Assembly: GCA_028707275.1 (NCBI GenBank)
Contig: JAQTUP010000002.1
Span: 1 to 59,197, forward strand
Reading direction: 5' to 3'
From: Gallionella sp.
Lineage (GTDB): Bacteria; Pseudomonadota; Gammaproteobacteria; Burkholderiales; Gallionellaceae
Length of the DNA stretch: 59,197 nt
This document shows, in pieces, positions 26,930-36,327 of this stretch. The notes under the pieces were generated by a model. It was not told the origin of the DNA and ran no database searches. It saw only the letters and a program-made list of their open reading frames with translations. Each line of letters opens with the position of its first letter. Positions within the stretch are counted from its first letter, which is position 1. A program made the translations under genes and the position numbers.

Positions 26930-27418
26930 ATGACTGATGATCTGCTGGCGCACACCGAACTGGACGGCATTGCGGACTATACTGCCGCGCTCGACACATT
27001 GTGCGGGCTCGCGCGACATAAGTTATACCTGTTCGAGAAGGATTTCGACGGACTGGGATTTAACTCGGAATTACGCTATGAAACCTTGCGACGTTTCCTG
27101 CTCGCTAACCCTGCCAACAGATTATTTGTCCTGGCACACGACATACGCTATTTGTCCACGCGATGCCCGCGTATGACGATGTTACTGCGCCAGTTTGGCA
27201 ACAGCATGTTCGTCCATCAGACGGCCAAGCATCTGCTGCATATCACAGCCCCGTTTTGCGTGGCGGACAAGACGCATTATGTGCGCCGTTTTCACTTTGA
27301 TGACCCTCGCGGCCTGCTGGCACAAAATGATCCTTACGCACACGCGCTCGACGCGCTCTATCTTGAAATGTGGGCGCATTCACATCCAGCCATGTCGGCG
27401 ACCAAGCTGGGCCTATAA
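26930..27418 (+). CDS. Conserved small protein downstream of roxA (DUF7931-like)
   Basis: 162 residues from the ATG at 26930, with AGGAGACAGAAC directly upstream. The longer frame starting inside roxA is rejected for lack of similarity. Pattern: LYLFEKDFDGLGFNSELRYE, then LRRFLL...RLFVLAHDIRYLSTRCPRM, then FCVADKTHYVRRFHFDDPRG. I recall proteins of this type beside roxA in betaproteobacteria, with a possible phospholipase-D-like fold, but no function is established. It probably forms an operon with roxA. Confidence 0.7.
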   Translation: MTDDLLAHTELDGIADYTAALDTLCGLARHKLYLFEKDFDGLGFNSELRYETLRRFLLANPANRLFVLAHDIRYLSTRCPRMTMLLRQFGNSMFVHQTAKHLLHITAPFCVADKTHYVRRFHFDDPRGLLAQNDPYAHALDALYLEMWAHSHPAMSATKLGL

Positions 27419-27534
27419 AAAAACTGATAGGCACTAGATTTTTTCCCGTTTGCTGGTAGAATGCCGCGACTTCGATCTAGCTGCAAAGCGAATCGATCAA
27501 ACCTTTTATTAACGAAACACTAAGGAAATTAACC

Positions 27535-27744
27535 ATGAAATTATCTGCTCTTGTTGCTGCTCTGTTGGCTCTGACTTTGACTGCTTGCGGCGAAGAAGCG
27601 ACTCCTCCTGCTGCTCCTGCTGTTGTTGTTGAAGCGCCAGCTGCTTCTGCTGTTGTTGTTGAAGCGCCAGCTGTATCTGCTGTAGCTGCTGAATCTGCTC
27701 CTGCTGCTGAAGCTGCTCCTGCTGAAGCTGCTCCTGCCAAGTAA
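27535..27744 (+). CDS. Small Ala/Pro/Val-rich lipoprotein
   Basis: 69 residues. Signal peptide with lipobox LTAC (Cys at about residue 20), followed by a low-complexity Ala/Val/Pro/Glu tail. AAGGAAATT precedes the ATG and an extended -10-like TGGTAGAAT lies about 80 bp upstream. A 27-bp-scale repeat (GTTGTTGTTGAAGCGCCAGC twice) and strong preference for GCT codons suggest growth by slippage. It is monocistronic with its own terminator. Role unknown; such peptides may be abundant envelope lipoproteins. Confidence 0.75.
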   Translation: MKLSALVAALLALTLTACGEEATPPAAPAVVVEAPAASAVVVEAPAVSAVAAESAPAAEAAPAEAAPAK

Positions 27745-27762
27745 GCATTACTTGCCAGCAAA

Positions 27763-27786
27763 AGCCGACGCAAGTCGGCTTTTTTT
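27763..27786 (+). terminator. Intrinsic terminator of the small lipoprotein gene
   Basis: Perfect 7-bp stem AGCCGAC / GTCGGCT with a GCAA loop, followed directly by a run of seven T. It lies 18 bp after the stop codon. Confidence 0.92.
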
Positions 27787-27835
27787 GTTTCAAAATTCAG
27801 GATGGTGTCTGAATATACAACCCTGCCCCCGCCTG

Positions 27836-29341
27836 TCATTCCATCAGTCTTCGTGGTCGGGAGATGCCGAACCCCTGAGCGAAGTCGATACCAATCTCGC
27901 AAAGCTTAGCCGTAATTTCATCGCTTTCGACCATTTCAGCAACGGTTTTAACACCAATTTTTTTAGCCACCCGGTCTATGGCGACTACCTTAGCCTGATT
28001 GATCGGATTACTCAGCACATTGACGATGGTACCACCATCTATCTTCAGAAAATCTACCTGAAAACCGCGTATATTATCGAACGAGACACCATCACGACCA
28101 AAACCGCTCAGCGCGACCAGGCAGCCGCACAGCCTCACCTGACGAATAAAATCAGCAATACTATCGCGTCTGGCGGCCAGATCCGATTCGGCCACTTCAA
28201 AGCAAAAAACTGAGCCCGGCATCCCGTACTCAGCCAGCATTTTTTGCAAGAAAGCGGGGAACTCCGGATCGCCTATCGTTGCGGCTGCCACATTGATGAA
28301 AAATATGGAATCATTGTTACGACGAAGATTTCGCTGATTGGCGACCCATTGCAAAACATGCTGAACCACCCAGCGATCCAGATATGGCATTAATCCGTTT
28401 CGCTCTGCCAGCGGAAAGAAAGCACCGGGCGGAATCATGCAACCCTCTTCTTCCATCAAACGTATCAGTATTTCATAATGCACCGTCTTGCCGGAGTCGA
28501 CAGGCAACGGAGAAATCAACTGGCAATACAGGGTGAATTCACCGCGCTGAATAGCTGCTATAAAGAACTTTCCCTCATCGTGCCGCCCGTCAATTTGTCC
28601 GGAAAAGTCGTCGATAAACATATCCTGGTTGCTGTATTCCTCCCTGACAGAAACATTTGCCGGTTTCTCGGTAACTCTGCCTTGATTGGTGGCAGACGGA
28701 GACAAATCGCCGCGCTTGGTGATGTCTTCTGCCAGAAAAAAGAATCCGGTGACATTTCCCACAGCGTCAAACTGCGGAGCATGGTCAACCAAAAGCCGGT
28801 AGACAGCGCGACCTGACATTTCCTGAAAATGCTCATAATGCAGAGACTGCCCGTCCAAAGACTGGCGGACGGCGGTAGCAATCGCAGAATATGCCTTGGA
28901 ACCTAACAGTAAGCGGATATGCTTGCCGTCAACGAATTCTGCCTTCAGATTTAACCAGTCTCGAAAGGCTCGGTTGTGATAACGGCAATTTCCGTCGGCA
29001 TCGAATAACACGATCATCGTGGACAATGTTTCTTCCATCAGGCGCAAATGCACCTGCGCATCTGCATTCTTCTCCTCGGCACGGCGGCGGCGGCCAGCTT
29101 CTTGTTCATACTTTTCTTTCATTGAGGCCAATTGCGCCGTGCGACGCATCAACACCCATTCCGCACGCAATACCTTGACTGATTCAGTCAGCACCGTAGC
29201 GACAAGAATACCGGTCAGGAAGATGGCCCATTGCAGCCTGTCCTCGGTTAAAAAAACAGTCGCTACAATAACCGCACCTACAGCGACGACGACGATTGCC
29301 AATATATATTGCCGGAGACGACGAAAAAAAGCACCACGCAT
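27836..29341 (-). CDS. 2-TM PAS-EAL protein with degenerate EAL domain (copy 1)
   Basis: 501 residues: TM segments at about 12-31 and 37-53, a short coiled coil (70-95), PAS (about 100-210) and EAL (about 255-500). The EAL motif reads YEILIRL (Glu290). Asn350, Glu382 and the FLKID Lys433/Asp435 are kept. The central DDFG pair, which holds metal in active c-di-GMP phosphodiesterases, is replaced by SG in LSGFGRDGVSF (412-413). Catalysis is therefore unlikely and a c-di-GMP or protein-binding role more plausible. It is a tandem paralogue of the next gene with the same substitution. Confidence 0.87.
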   Translation of the reverse strand: MRGAFFRRLRQYILAIVVVAVGAVIVATVFLTEDRLQWAIFLTGILVATVLTESVKVLRAEWVLMRRTAQLASMKEKYEQEAGRRRRAEEKNADAQVHLRLMEETLSTMIVLFDADGNCRYHNRAFRDWLNLKAEFVDGKHIRLLLGSKAYSAIATAVRQSLDGQSLHYEHFQEMSGRAVYRLLVDHAPQFDAVGNVTGFFFLAEDITKRGDLSPSATNQGRVTEKPANVSVREEYSNQDMFIDDFSGQIDGRHDEGKFFIAAIQRGEFTLYCQLISPLPVDSGKTVHYEILIRLMEEEGCMIPPGAFFPLAERNGLMPYLDRWVVQHVLQWVANQRNLRRNNDSIFFINVAAATIGDPEFPAFLQKMLAEYGMPGSVFCFEVAESDLAARRDSIADFIRQVRLCGCLVALSGFGRDGVSFDNIRGFQVDFLKIDGGTIVNVLSNPINQAKVVAIDRVAKKIGVKTVAEMVESDEITAKLCEIGIDFAQGFGISRPRRLME

Positions 29342-29463
29342 TTACACACCCTCACTCTATTGTTGCGAATAGTCTACAGTACCTGTCAATAGCCGCACGA
29401 CATCCCGGCATCGAGCATCGTCCGAAAAACACCGGACATGCCAGCCCAAATAGCCCGACGTAC

Positions 29464-30966
29464 TTACTCTGTCAATTTTCTTGGTCGGGAGATACCGAAC
29501 CCCTGAGCGAAGTCGATACCAATCTCGCAAAGCTTAGCCGTAATTTCATCGCTTTCGACCATTTCAGCAACGGTTTTAACGCCGATTTTTTTGGCGACCC
29601 GGTCTATGGATACCACCTTGGCCAGATCTACCGGATTACCCAGCATATTGATGATAGTCGCCCCGTCTATCTTCAGAAAATCCACCTGAAAGCCGCGTAT
29701 CTTGTCGAACGAGACGCCGTCACGACCAAAACCACTCAGCGCAGCCAGACAGCCGCATTGTCTTACCTGACGGACGAAATCGGCAACGCTCTCGCTTCTG
29801 ACAGCCAGATCCGATTCGGCGATTTCAAAACACAGCGTTGAACCGGGCAAACCATATTCGACCAGCGTATCCTTCAAAAAGCCGGGGAATTCAGGATCGC
29901 CTGTCGTCGCCTGAGCAACATTGATGAAGAAGATGCTCTCACTATCGCGACTATGCGTGTTTGCAGCCCATTGCAGAACATGCCGGACCACCCAGCGATC
30001 CAGATAGGGCATTAATCCGTTCCGTTCGGCCAGCGGGAAGAAAGCGCCGGGCGGAATCAGGCCGCCTTCCTCCTCCATCAGCCGTATCAAGATCTCGTAA
30101 TGCACCGTCTTGCCCTCATCCATAGGGGAAATCAACTGGCAATACAGGCGAAATTCACCGCTGAGGATGGCCGAAATAAATTGCTTCCCGGCGTCCACCC
30201 CTCCTCCTACCTGGCCTGAGAAATCGTCAAGATACATATCCTGAGCGGTGTAATCGCTCTGGCCGGAAATATTTTCAGGCGTACTGACGACCTTTATCAC
30301 CGGATGAGATTGAACCTGTGATAAATCACCGCGCCGGGTAATATCTTCGGCCAGAAGATAGAATCCGGTAACCTGGCCTGCGGCGTCAAACTGGGGGACA
30401 TGCTCGACCGACAGCTTATAAACGGCGCCGCCTGTCATTTCCTGAAAATGCTCGTAATGAACTGACTGGCCGTCCAGCGACTGGCGAACGGCTGTTGCAA
30501 TGCCCGCATAAGCCTTTGCGCCCAGCAGCTCGCGCAGATGTCGGCCATCGATCGACTCCGCTTTCATATGCAACCAGTCGCGAAAAGCCCGGTTGTGATA
30601 CCGGCAATACCCGCCGGGATCGACCAGGACGACCATCGTCAACAATACCTCGTCGACCAGATGCAGGCGCATCTGCGCATCGGTCACCTTAATATCGGCG
30701 CGCTTGCGCTGGCTCACTTCACGTTCCAGTTTATCCTTAGTCGCGGATAACTGAGCCGTTCTACGCATCAGCGCCCACTCCGTGCGCGATGCCCTGACAG
30801 CCTCGGCAAGCACAGAGGCGACCAGGATCCCTGCCAGAAAAGTAGTCCATTGCGGATTGTTTTCGGTAAAAATTATCGTCGACACCAGCGCTGCCGCAAT
30901 CCCTGCAACCGCTATCGCGACGATGTAAGTTCTGACATGATGAAACATCCCGGCACGCATATTCAC
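29464..30966 (-). CDS. 2-TM PAS-EAL protein with degenerate EAL domain (copy 2)
   Basis: 500 residues, same architecture as the downstream neighbour and similar over the full length, with the two C-termini nearly identical (KKIGVKTVAEMVESDEITAK). TM segments at about 11-31 and 37-53, PAS, then EAL with YEILIRL, FEIAESDLA and FLKIDGATI. The DDFG site is again LSGFG. Copy 2 lies upstream of copy 1 by 122 bp. Shared loss of the DD pair means the substitution predates the duplication and has been kept, which argues for a selected non-catalytic function. Confidence 0.87.
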   Translation of the reverse strand: MNMRAGMFHHVRTYIVAIAVAGIAAALVSTIIFTENNPQWTTFLAGILVASVLAEAVRASRTEWALMRRTAQLSATKDKLEREVSQRKRADIKVTDAQMRLHLVDEVLLTMVVLVDPGGYCRYHNRAFRDWLHMKAESIDGRHLRELLGAKAYAGIATAVRQSLDGQSVHYEHFQEMTGGAVYKLSVEHVPQFDAAGQVTGFYLLAEDITRRGDLSQVQSHPVIKVVSTPENISGQSDYTAQDMYLDDFSGQVGGGVDAGKQFISAILSGEFRLYCQLISPMDEGKTVHYEILIRLMEEEGGLIPPGAFFPLAERNGLMPYLDRWVVRHVLQWAANTHSRDSESIFFINVAQATTGDPEFPGFLKDTLVEYGLPGSTLCFEIAESDLAVRSESVADFVRQVRQCGCLAALSGFGRDGVSFDKIRGFQVDFLKIDGATIINMLGNPVDLAKVVSIDRVAKKIGVKTVAEMVESDEITAKLCEIGIDFAQGFGISRPRKLTE

Positions 30967-31084
30967 CCTCCGAACGACTAAAGCGCGACAGCCGCTGGTC
31001 GATTCCGTATCTTCAGCAGGACACCAACGCCTGAATTAATTTCGTCAAGGTTCAATATCTGATCCTGAAGAATCCTCGCGATTT

Positions 31085-32011
31085 TTACAGCGCACCGGAC
31101 CTGCTCGCAGCGCCTGACAACTGCGGGCGACGCCCCGGGCGAAAGTAGGCGGTATTGTCGTAGTAACTCGCATTCTCGTTCTCCGCTGTCCAGCCTGGCA
31201 CCCCCAGCAACGGCACAGGCGATAACTCACGCGTGCTCAGACAGCGAGCAGGATCGTACAGATAATCCGCCAACAAACCGTCCAGATACGCTAGCTGCTC
31301 ATCATGGGCCAGGGTAAAAAAAGACGACTTAACCGCAAGCACCAATCCTTGCCCTGTCATGCCGGTATAAGGGTGAAAAGCCTTTTCACACAGGCCGTGG
31401 CCGAACAAATAAAAGCCCATGTTCGATTTGACCCGTGCGCGCCGGTTCCAGAATAATTCCTTCCATTGAAAATTTTTCAGCAAGCAGGCCAGTTCATCAT
31501 CCGCACAAGCCACGATCACACCGGATTCATCCAGCAGCGTACAGGTATCGCGAACGCCTCCCCTGCCGGATGGCGCACCCCGGCCTTCTTCCGTCAGGGA
31601 CAGATAGTGGCGCGCATTGATCGCAGCCTTTGCTTTAGGATAGCTCAGCCAGATAAGGGCATTTAACAGATCGTGCCAGTTATCCGCGCGCGTTTGCACT
31701 TCGCCTGTCAAATAACAGCGCGGCTCATATTGCGCCTCGAACGCAGCACGCCCGACACCTTGCGCAACAAACCGCAATGCACAGCCGTTCTGTACGGTGA
31801 TGTGTCTCGCATCGAGCAACGCATTGAGCCGGGCTAACGCAGGAAAATGCGTCCTGCCGGACTCAGTCCCTGACGCTCCCCCCGTATCCGGCGAAGACGG
31901 ACAGTTCACCTCCTGTCGGCTGCCCGCCAGCAGCGCAATAAAGCTGCGCAGAGGCGCGAAGAGGACAGACTGCTGCAATGCATCCCAGCCGGATTCATTT
32001 GATTTTTTCAT
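31085..32011 (-). CDS. DUF3025 domain protein
   Basis: 308 residues from the ATG at 32011 (MKKSNESGWDAL); an in-frame ATG at 32056 is an alternative and neither has a strong ribosome-binding site. The family pattern is visible in RYFVAQ-like YEPRCYLTGEV, NWHDLLNALIWLSYPKAKAAINARH and WKELFWNRRARV. The function is unknown. There is no signal peptide. It is divergent from serB. Confidence 0.8.
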   Translation of the reverse strand: MKKSNESGWDALQQSVLFAPLRSFIALLAGSRQEVNCPSSPDTGGASGTESGRTHFPALARLNALLDARHITVQNGCALRFVAQGVGRAAFEAQYEPRCYLTGEVQTRADNWHDLLNALIWLSYPKAKAAINARHYLSLTEEGRGAPSGRGGVRDTCTLLDESGVIVACADDELACLLKNFQWKELFWNRRARVKSNMGFYLFGHGLCEKAFHPYTGMTGQGLVLAVKSSFFTLAHDEQLAYLDGLLADYLYDPARCLSTRELSPVPLLGVPGWTAENENASYYDNTAYFRPGRRPQLSGAASRSGAL

Positions 32012-32212
32012 GACCACTAGTGTAACCGAATCCGACATGCCGGAGGTCGCTGCCATGCCTTCCTGCCGACCCGCCTGCAGATCGCACTACAAGGAGAGGA
32101 ATATCCGCTAAAATACCGATCCACGGCGATCCCCTCACCGCAGGCGCGCGATGAGTGCACGCCCAGCGCCCGCAGTTCCTTTTAACACGACAAACCCGAC
32201 TACGTGAACAGC

Positions 32213-33049
32213 ATGAACCTGATCCTTTTGGCCCTGCACGACATTCCCTCCATTCAACTCCGGCATCTGGCGGATTTATCCGGCGCGTCAAGCGTCGAAC
32301 AGATAGCCACAGATACCTGGCGTCTGCGCCAGGCACGGCCACACGACGACATCAGCGCATACTGCTTTGAACACCGGATAGACTATGGTTTCGTGGCTGC
32401 CGACAAGACGCTTGCCGACTTCGGGCTGGTGGTGATGGACATGGATTCGACGCTGATTTCGATCGAGTGCATCGACGAGATCGCCGACATGCAGGGACTC
32501 AAACCCGAGGTTGCCGCCATCACGGAATCGGCCATGCGCGGTGAAATCGACTTCGCCGAGAGTTTGCGACGCCGCGTGGCGTTGCTCGAAGGACTGCACG
32601 AGAGTGCGTTGCAACGCGTGTATGATGAGCGACTGCAACTCAATCCTGGAGCCGAAGTCATGCTCGCCAAACTGAAGAAGCACGGCATCAAAACCCTGCT
32701 GGTATCGGGCGGATTTTTATTCTTTACCGAACGGCTCAAACCGCGCCTGGGGCTGGACTACACCCATGCCAACACGCTGGAGATCAGCGATGGCCGACTG
32801 ACCGGACGGGTGCTGGGCGAAATACTCGACGCGAACGGCAAGGCCGAATGGCTGATCAAGATACGCGAGCAACTGGGACTCGAAGCGTCTCAGGTAATCG
32901 CGATGGGCGACGGTGCGAACGATTTGAAGATGATGGCTCGGGCCGGCGTCAGCATCGCCTATCACGCCAAACCTGTAGTGCGCGAGCAGGCGAGCTATGC
33001 GCTGAATTTCACAGGTCTCGACGGACTGGCGAAACTATTCGGAAACTAA
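32213..33049 (+). CDS. serB: Phosphoserine phosphatase
   Basis: 278 residues from the ATG at 32213; a GTG three codons upstream is possible. HAD motif I is [14 protein letters not shown], motif II SGG, motif III K, and motif [12 protein letters not shown]. An N-terminal ~70-residue regulatory-like domain precedes the HAD fold as in enterobacterial SerB. It catalyses the last step of serine synthesis. It lies 49 bp before nrdJ with a heptamer-periodic spacer between them. Confidence 0.94.
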   Translation: MNLILLALHDIPSIQLRHLADLSGASSVEQIATDTWRLRQARPHDDISAYCFEHRIDYGFVAADKTLADFGLVVMDMDSTLISIECIDEIADMQGLKPEVAAITESAMRGEIDFAESLRRRVALLEGLHESALQRVYDERLQLNPGAEVMLAKLKKHGIKTLLVSGGFLFFTERLKPRLGLDYTHANTLEISDGRLTGRVLGEILDANGKAEWLIKIREQLGLEASQVIAMGDGANDLKMMARAGVSIAYHAKPVVREQASYALNFTGLDGLAKLFGN

Positions 33050-33098
33050 CGGCAAGTGGGAAGTGGGAAGTCGAAAACTGAAAACTGGAGTTTTAACC
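33046..33098 (+). repeat. Heptamer-periodic spacer between serB and nrdJ
   Basis: Successive 7-mers GTGGGAA, GTGGGAA, GTCGAAA, ACTGAAA, ACTGGAG form a 7-bp-periodic run. The last unit supplies GGAG as the nrdJ ribosome-binding site. Similar periodic spacers occur at 41255-41334 and 42690-42756. Confidence 0.6.
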
Positions 33099-35981
33099 AT
33101 GACGCAGGAAATCAGCCTTGAAGTATTGCTGGAAAAGTATGCGGAACCCGGTGAGACTTCAGTTTCAGATGTGCGCCGCAGGGTGGCACGGGGTCTGGCG
33201 CAGGCCGAAAGTCCTGAGTCGCGCAAGCACTGGGAAGAGGTATTTTTTCTGGCGCAAGAGAATGGCTTCGTGCCTGCCGGACGGATTAATTCGGCGGCAG
33301 GCTTAGCCATACAGGCGACGCTGATCAACTGCTTCGTGCAGCCGGTGGGCGATGCGATTTCCGGCCTGGCTGACGGCAAGCCCGGCATCTACGACGCACT
33401 GCAACAGGCGGCTGAAACCATGCGGCGCGGTGGCGGCGTCGGTTATGATTTTTCCAGCATCCGCCCTGAAGGCGCGCGCGTCAAAGGCACAAATTCGCGA
33501 GCCAGCGGCCCTGTCTCCTACATGCGCGTATTCGACCGTTCCTGCGAGACCGTCGAATCAGCCGGCGCCCGGCGCGGTGCTCAGATGGGGGTGTTGCGCT
33601 GCGACCATCCTGACATCGAAAAATTCATCCGTGCCAAGGATCAGGGCGATCTGCGCAACTTCAACCTGTCCGTCGGCGTCACCGATGCTCTGATGCAGGC
33701 GGTACAGAACGATCATCCATTCGAGCTGGTACATGCAGCCGAACCCGGCGCGGCACAGGCGGGTGCTGCGCGACGTCCCGACGGCCTGTGGATATACCGC
33801 AAGGTGCGCGCAACGGATCTTTGGCGGCAGATCATAGAGAGCACCTACGATCATGCCGAGCCGGGGGTATTGTTCATCGACCTGATGAACCGCGACAACA
33901 ACCTGTCCTATTGCGAAGTGATCGAGGCGACTAATCCTTGTGCCGAAGAGCCCCTCCCCGCTTACGGCTGTTGCTGCCTGGGGTCGATCAATCTGACGCG
34001 CATGGTAAAGAATCCATTCTCGGTGCATGCGGGTTTCGACTACGAGTCCTTCAAACAACTGATTAAAGTCGCGGTACGCATGCTGGACAATGTGCTGGAC
34101 GTGACCGCATGGCCGCTGCCCGAACAACGACAGGAAGCGATGAACAAACGGCGCACAGGCTTAGGTTATACCGGGCTGGGCGATGCACTCATCATGCTGG
34201 GGCTGCGTTATGACACAGAACAAGCGCGCGCCTTTGCCGCCGACATCACGCACATCATGCGCGACGAGGCTTATTCGGCGTCAATCGAACTGGCGATCGA
34301 GCGCGGCGCCTTTCCGCTGCTGGATGCTGAACAATATTTAACCGCGCCACGCTTCGCCTCGCGCCTGCCCGACGAAATCAAAAACAGGATACGGAAACAT
34401 GGCATCCGCAACAGCCACCTGCTGTCCATCGCGCCCACCGGCACCATTTCACTGGCCTTTGCCGACAACGCCTCCAACGGCATCGAGCCGGCCTTTTCGT
34501 GGTGCTACACGCGCAAGAAGCGCATGACGGATGGCACAACCCGCGATTATCCGGTGGAAGACCACGCCTGGCGGCTGTACCAGAAGCTGGGCGGCGATAT
34601 GAGCCATCTGCCGAAAGCCTTCGTTTGTGCACTTGAAATCAGCGCGCTCGACCATATGAAAATGGTCGCGTCCGTCGCCCCGTTCATCGACACCTCGATC
34701 AGCAAGACCGTCAACGTGCCCGCCGACTATCCTTTCGATGATTTCAAAAACCTCTACACCGAAGCCTGGCGCGCCGGGCTAAAGGGACTGGCGACCTATC
34801 GACCCAACAGCGTGCTGGGATCCGTGCTGTCGATCACGCAGGAACCCGTCAAAGACGAGCAGGACTTTGTATTCGATCAGGACAGGCGCATCGTGCTGGA
34901 TGCAGCCCCCCAACCTGCGCTGGCATCCTTGCGCTGGCCTGGTCGCCCCGAGCTTACCGCCGGCAGCGAAGGCTGGGTGTCGCAGGTCGTCAAACATCCG
35001 CTGGGAAACTTTGTGGCCTTCGTCTCGCACACCACCTCGCCCTCTCCTCAATCCTCTCCCGCAAGCGGGCGGGGAGGCGAACGTGAAAAGCAATCTTTAA
35101 CTCCGGGCGGCAAACATCATCCTTTCGAGGTGTGGGTCAATGGCGCGGAACAACCCCGGGGACTGGGCGCACTGGCCAAATCATTGTCCATGGATATGCG
35201 CTCGCGCGACCCGGTATGGGTGCGCATGAAGCTCGAAATGCTGATGAAGACAGCAGGCGACGACGCCTTTGACATGCCGATGCCACCGGATGGCGAAATC
35301 AAACGTATGCCCAGCCTGGTGGCCGCCTTCGCTCATTTGCTCAAATACCGCATCGAGGCGCTGGGCGCGCTGGAAGTTCACGATGCCATGACCACCCCGA
35401 TGATGGACGCGCTGTTTGCGAAAAAGGAACCCAAGACCGGTACCGATGGCACGATGAGCTGGACGGTGGATGTCGCCAATGCAGGTTCGGGGGACGACTT
35501 CGTGCTGGGCCTGAAGGAACTGGTGTTGCCGGACGGGCAACGCCGCCCCTATTCGATGTGGCTGTCCGGTGTTTATCCGCGAGCACTGGACGGATTGTGC
35601 AAGGTATTGAGCCTGGATATGCGCGTGATCGATCCTGCCTGGATAGGCATGAAGCTGCGCAAGCTGCTCAACTACGGAGAGCCTCTGGGCGACTTCATGG
35701 CGCGAGTGCCGGGGCAGGCCAGGATGCGCAGCTACCCGTCGACGGTCTCCTATGTCGCCAATCTGATTATTCACCGCTACGCCATGCTGGGGGTGCTGGA
35801 CGAGCATGGCTATCCTGTGCGGCAGATGGGCGTACTGGAAATTCCCGAAGGCCAGATCAGGGCGACCACTGCAAAAACGATAACAGGTAAGGCTTGCCGT
35901 GAATGCGGAAACACCACGCTGATTAAAAAGGACGGCTGCGAATTTTGCACCAGTTGCGGCGCAATCGGCGCATGCGGGTAA
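33099..35981 (+). CDS. nrdJ: Class II (adenosylcobalamin-dependent) ribonucleotide reductase
   Basis: 960 residues from the ATG at 33099 with GGAG 8-11 nt upstream. Class II features: [32 protein letters not shown], the active-site [31 protein letters not shown], and a Cys-rich C-terminus (CRECG...[14 protein letters not shown]) for redox relay. It makes deoxynucleotides using B12. Around residues 646-672 there is an insert ([18 protein letters not shown]) between FVAFVSHTT and [14 protein letters not shown], two blocks contiguous in the family; a palindromic element encodes it. The stop codon lies in the end of the MITE-like element. Confidence 0.95.
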   Translation: MTQEISLEVLLEKYAEPGETSVSDVRRRVARGLAQAESPESRKHWEEVFFLAQENGFVPAGRINSAAGLAIQATLINCFVQPVGDAISGLADGKPGIYDALQQAAETMRRGGGVGYDFSSIRPEGARVKGTNSRASGPVSYMRVFDRSCETVESAGARRGAQMGVLRCDHPDIEKFIRAKDQGDLRNFNLSVGVTDALMQAVQNDHPFELVHAAEPGAAQAGAARRPDGLWIYRKVRATDLWRQIIESTYDHAEPGVLFIDLMNRDNNLSYCEVIEATNPCAEEPLPAYGCCCLGSINLTRMVKNPFSVHAGFDYESFKQLIKVAVRMLDNVLDVTAWPLPEQRQEAMNKRRTGLGYTGLGDALIMLGLRYDTEQARAFAADITHIMRDEAYSASIELAIERGAFPLLDAEQYLTAPRFASRLPDEIKNRIRKHGIRNSHLLSIAPTGTISLAFADNASNGIEPAFSWCYTRKKRMTDGTTRDYPVEDHAWRLYQKLGGDMSHLPKAFVCALEISALDHMKMVASVAPFIDTSISKTVNVPADYPFDDFKNLYTEAWRAGLKGLATYRPNSVLGSVLSITQEPVKDEQDFVFDQDRRIVLDAAPQPALASLRWPGRPELTAGSEGWVSQVVKHPLGNFVAFVSHTTSPSPQSSPASGRGGEREKQSLTPGGKHHPFEVWVNGAEQPRGLGALAKSLSMDMRSRDPVWVRMKLEMLMKTAGDDAFDMPMPPDGEIKRMPSLVAAFAHLLKYRIEALGALEVHDAMTTPMMDALFAKKEPKTGTDGTMSWTVDVANAGSGDDFVLGLKELVLPDGQRRPYSMWLSGVYPRALDGLCKVLSLDMRVIDPAWIGMKLRKLLNYGEPLGDFMARVPGQARMRSYPSTVSYVANLIIHRYAMLGVLDEHGYPVRQMGVLEIPEGQIRATTAKTITGKACRECGNTTLIKKDGCEFCTSCGAIGACG
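35043..35079 (+). repeat. GC-rich palindromic element inserted in frame in nrdJ
   Basis: Inverted repeat CCTCTCCCGC / GCGGGCGGGGAGG around 35053-35079, preceded by CTCTCCTCAAT. It is about 80 percent similar by eye to the element inside msrA (23384-23423), in the same orientation relative to the gene. Confidence 0.7.
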
Positions 35982-36327
35982 CATCAGTCTTGTATCAAAA
36001 TTAACTTCGCCGGGGGCAGCCCTGTCTGCCGACAGGCAGGCCGACTGCTGGTTACTGGCGTTGCCAAAGTAACCCGGGCGACCCGCCGCGCCTATATGGC
36101 CCCCCTCGATCAGCGGCAAACAAGCGGGTGAGGTCCTCGCACGATCCGCTGCGCGTCCACGCGCTCAAACAGTCCTCGCCGAAACCCCCCTGACCAGCCT
36201 GCGCTACTCGGCAGCGCACAGGCCTGCCTGCCGCAGGCAGGGACTGTGGGCGAAGCTCAAAGGTTACCGCTAAAACATTAATGATCCCAAAACACTGACT
36301 TCAGAAGTCAGTGCGTAACATCCGTTA
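35973..36327. mobile_element. MITE-like element, near-full copy
   Basis: Inverted relative to the 24763 copy. It aligns along most of its length: GTAACATCAGT at the left, TAACTTCGCCGGGGGCAGCCC, GGTTAC, GCAAACA(A/G)GCGGGTGAG, TCGCACGATCCGCT, GCTCAAACAGT, and TGCGTAACATCCG at the right. The outer arm of the left hairpin is missing, where it joins nrdJ. The left end contains the nrdJ stop codon and the right end the stop codon of the convergent gene at 36325. A GACTTC/GAAGTC palindrome (36298-36312) and a CCTGCCTGCC/GGCAGG palindrome (36224-36241) are inside. Confidence 0.72.

Noticed and set aside
33040..33098. Cobalamin riboswitch upstream of nrdJ
   Set aside because: The spacer is 49 bp of heptamer-periodic sequence with no B12-box-like element.
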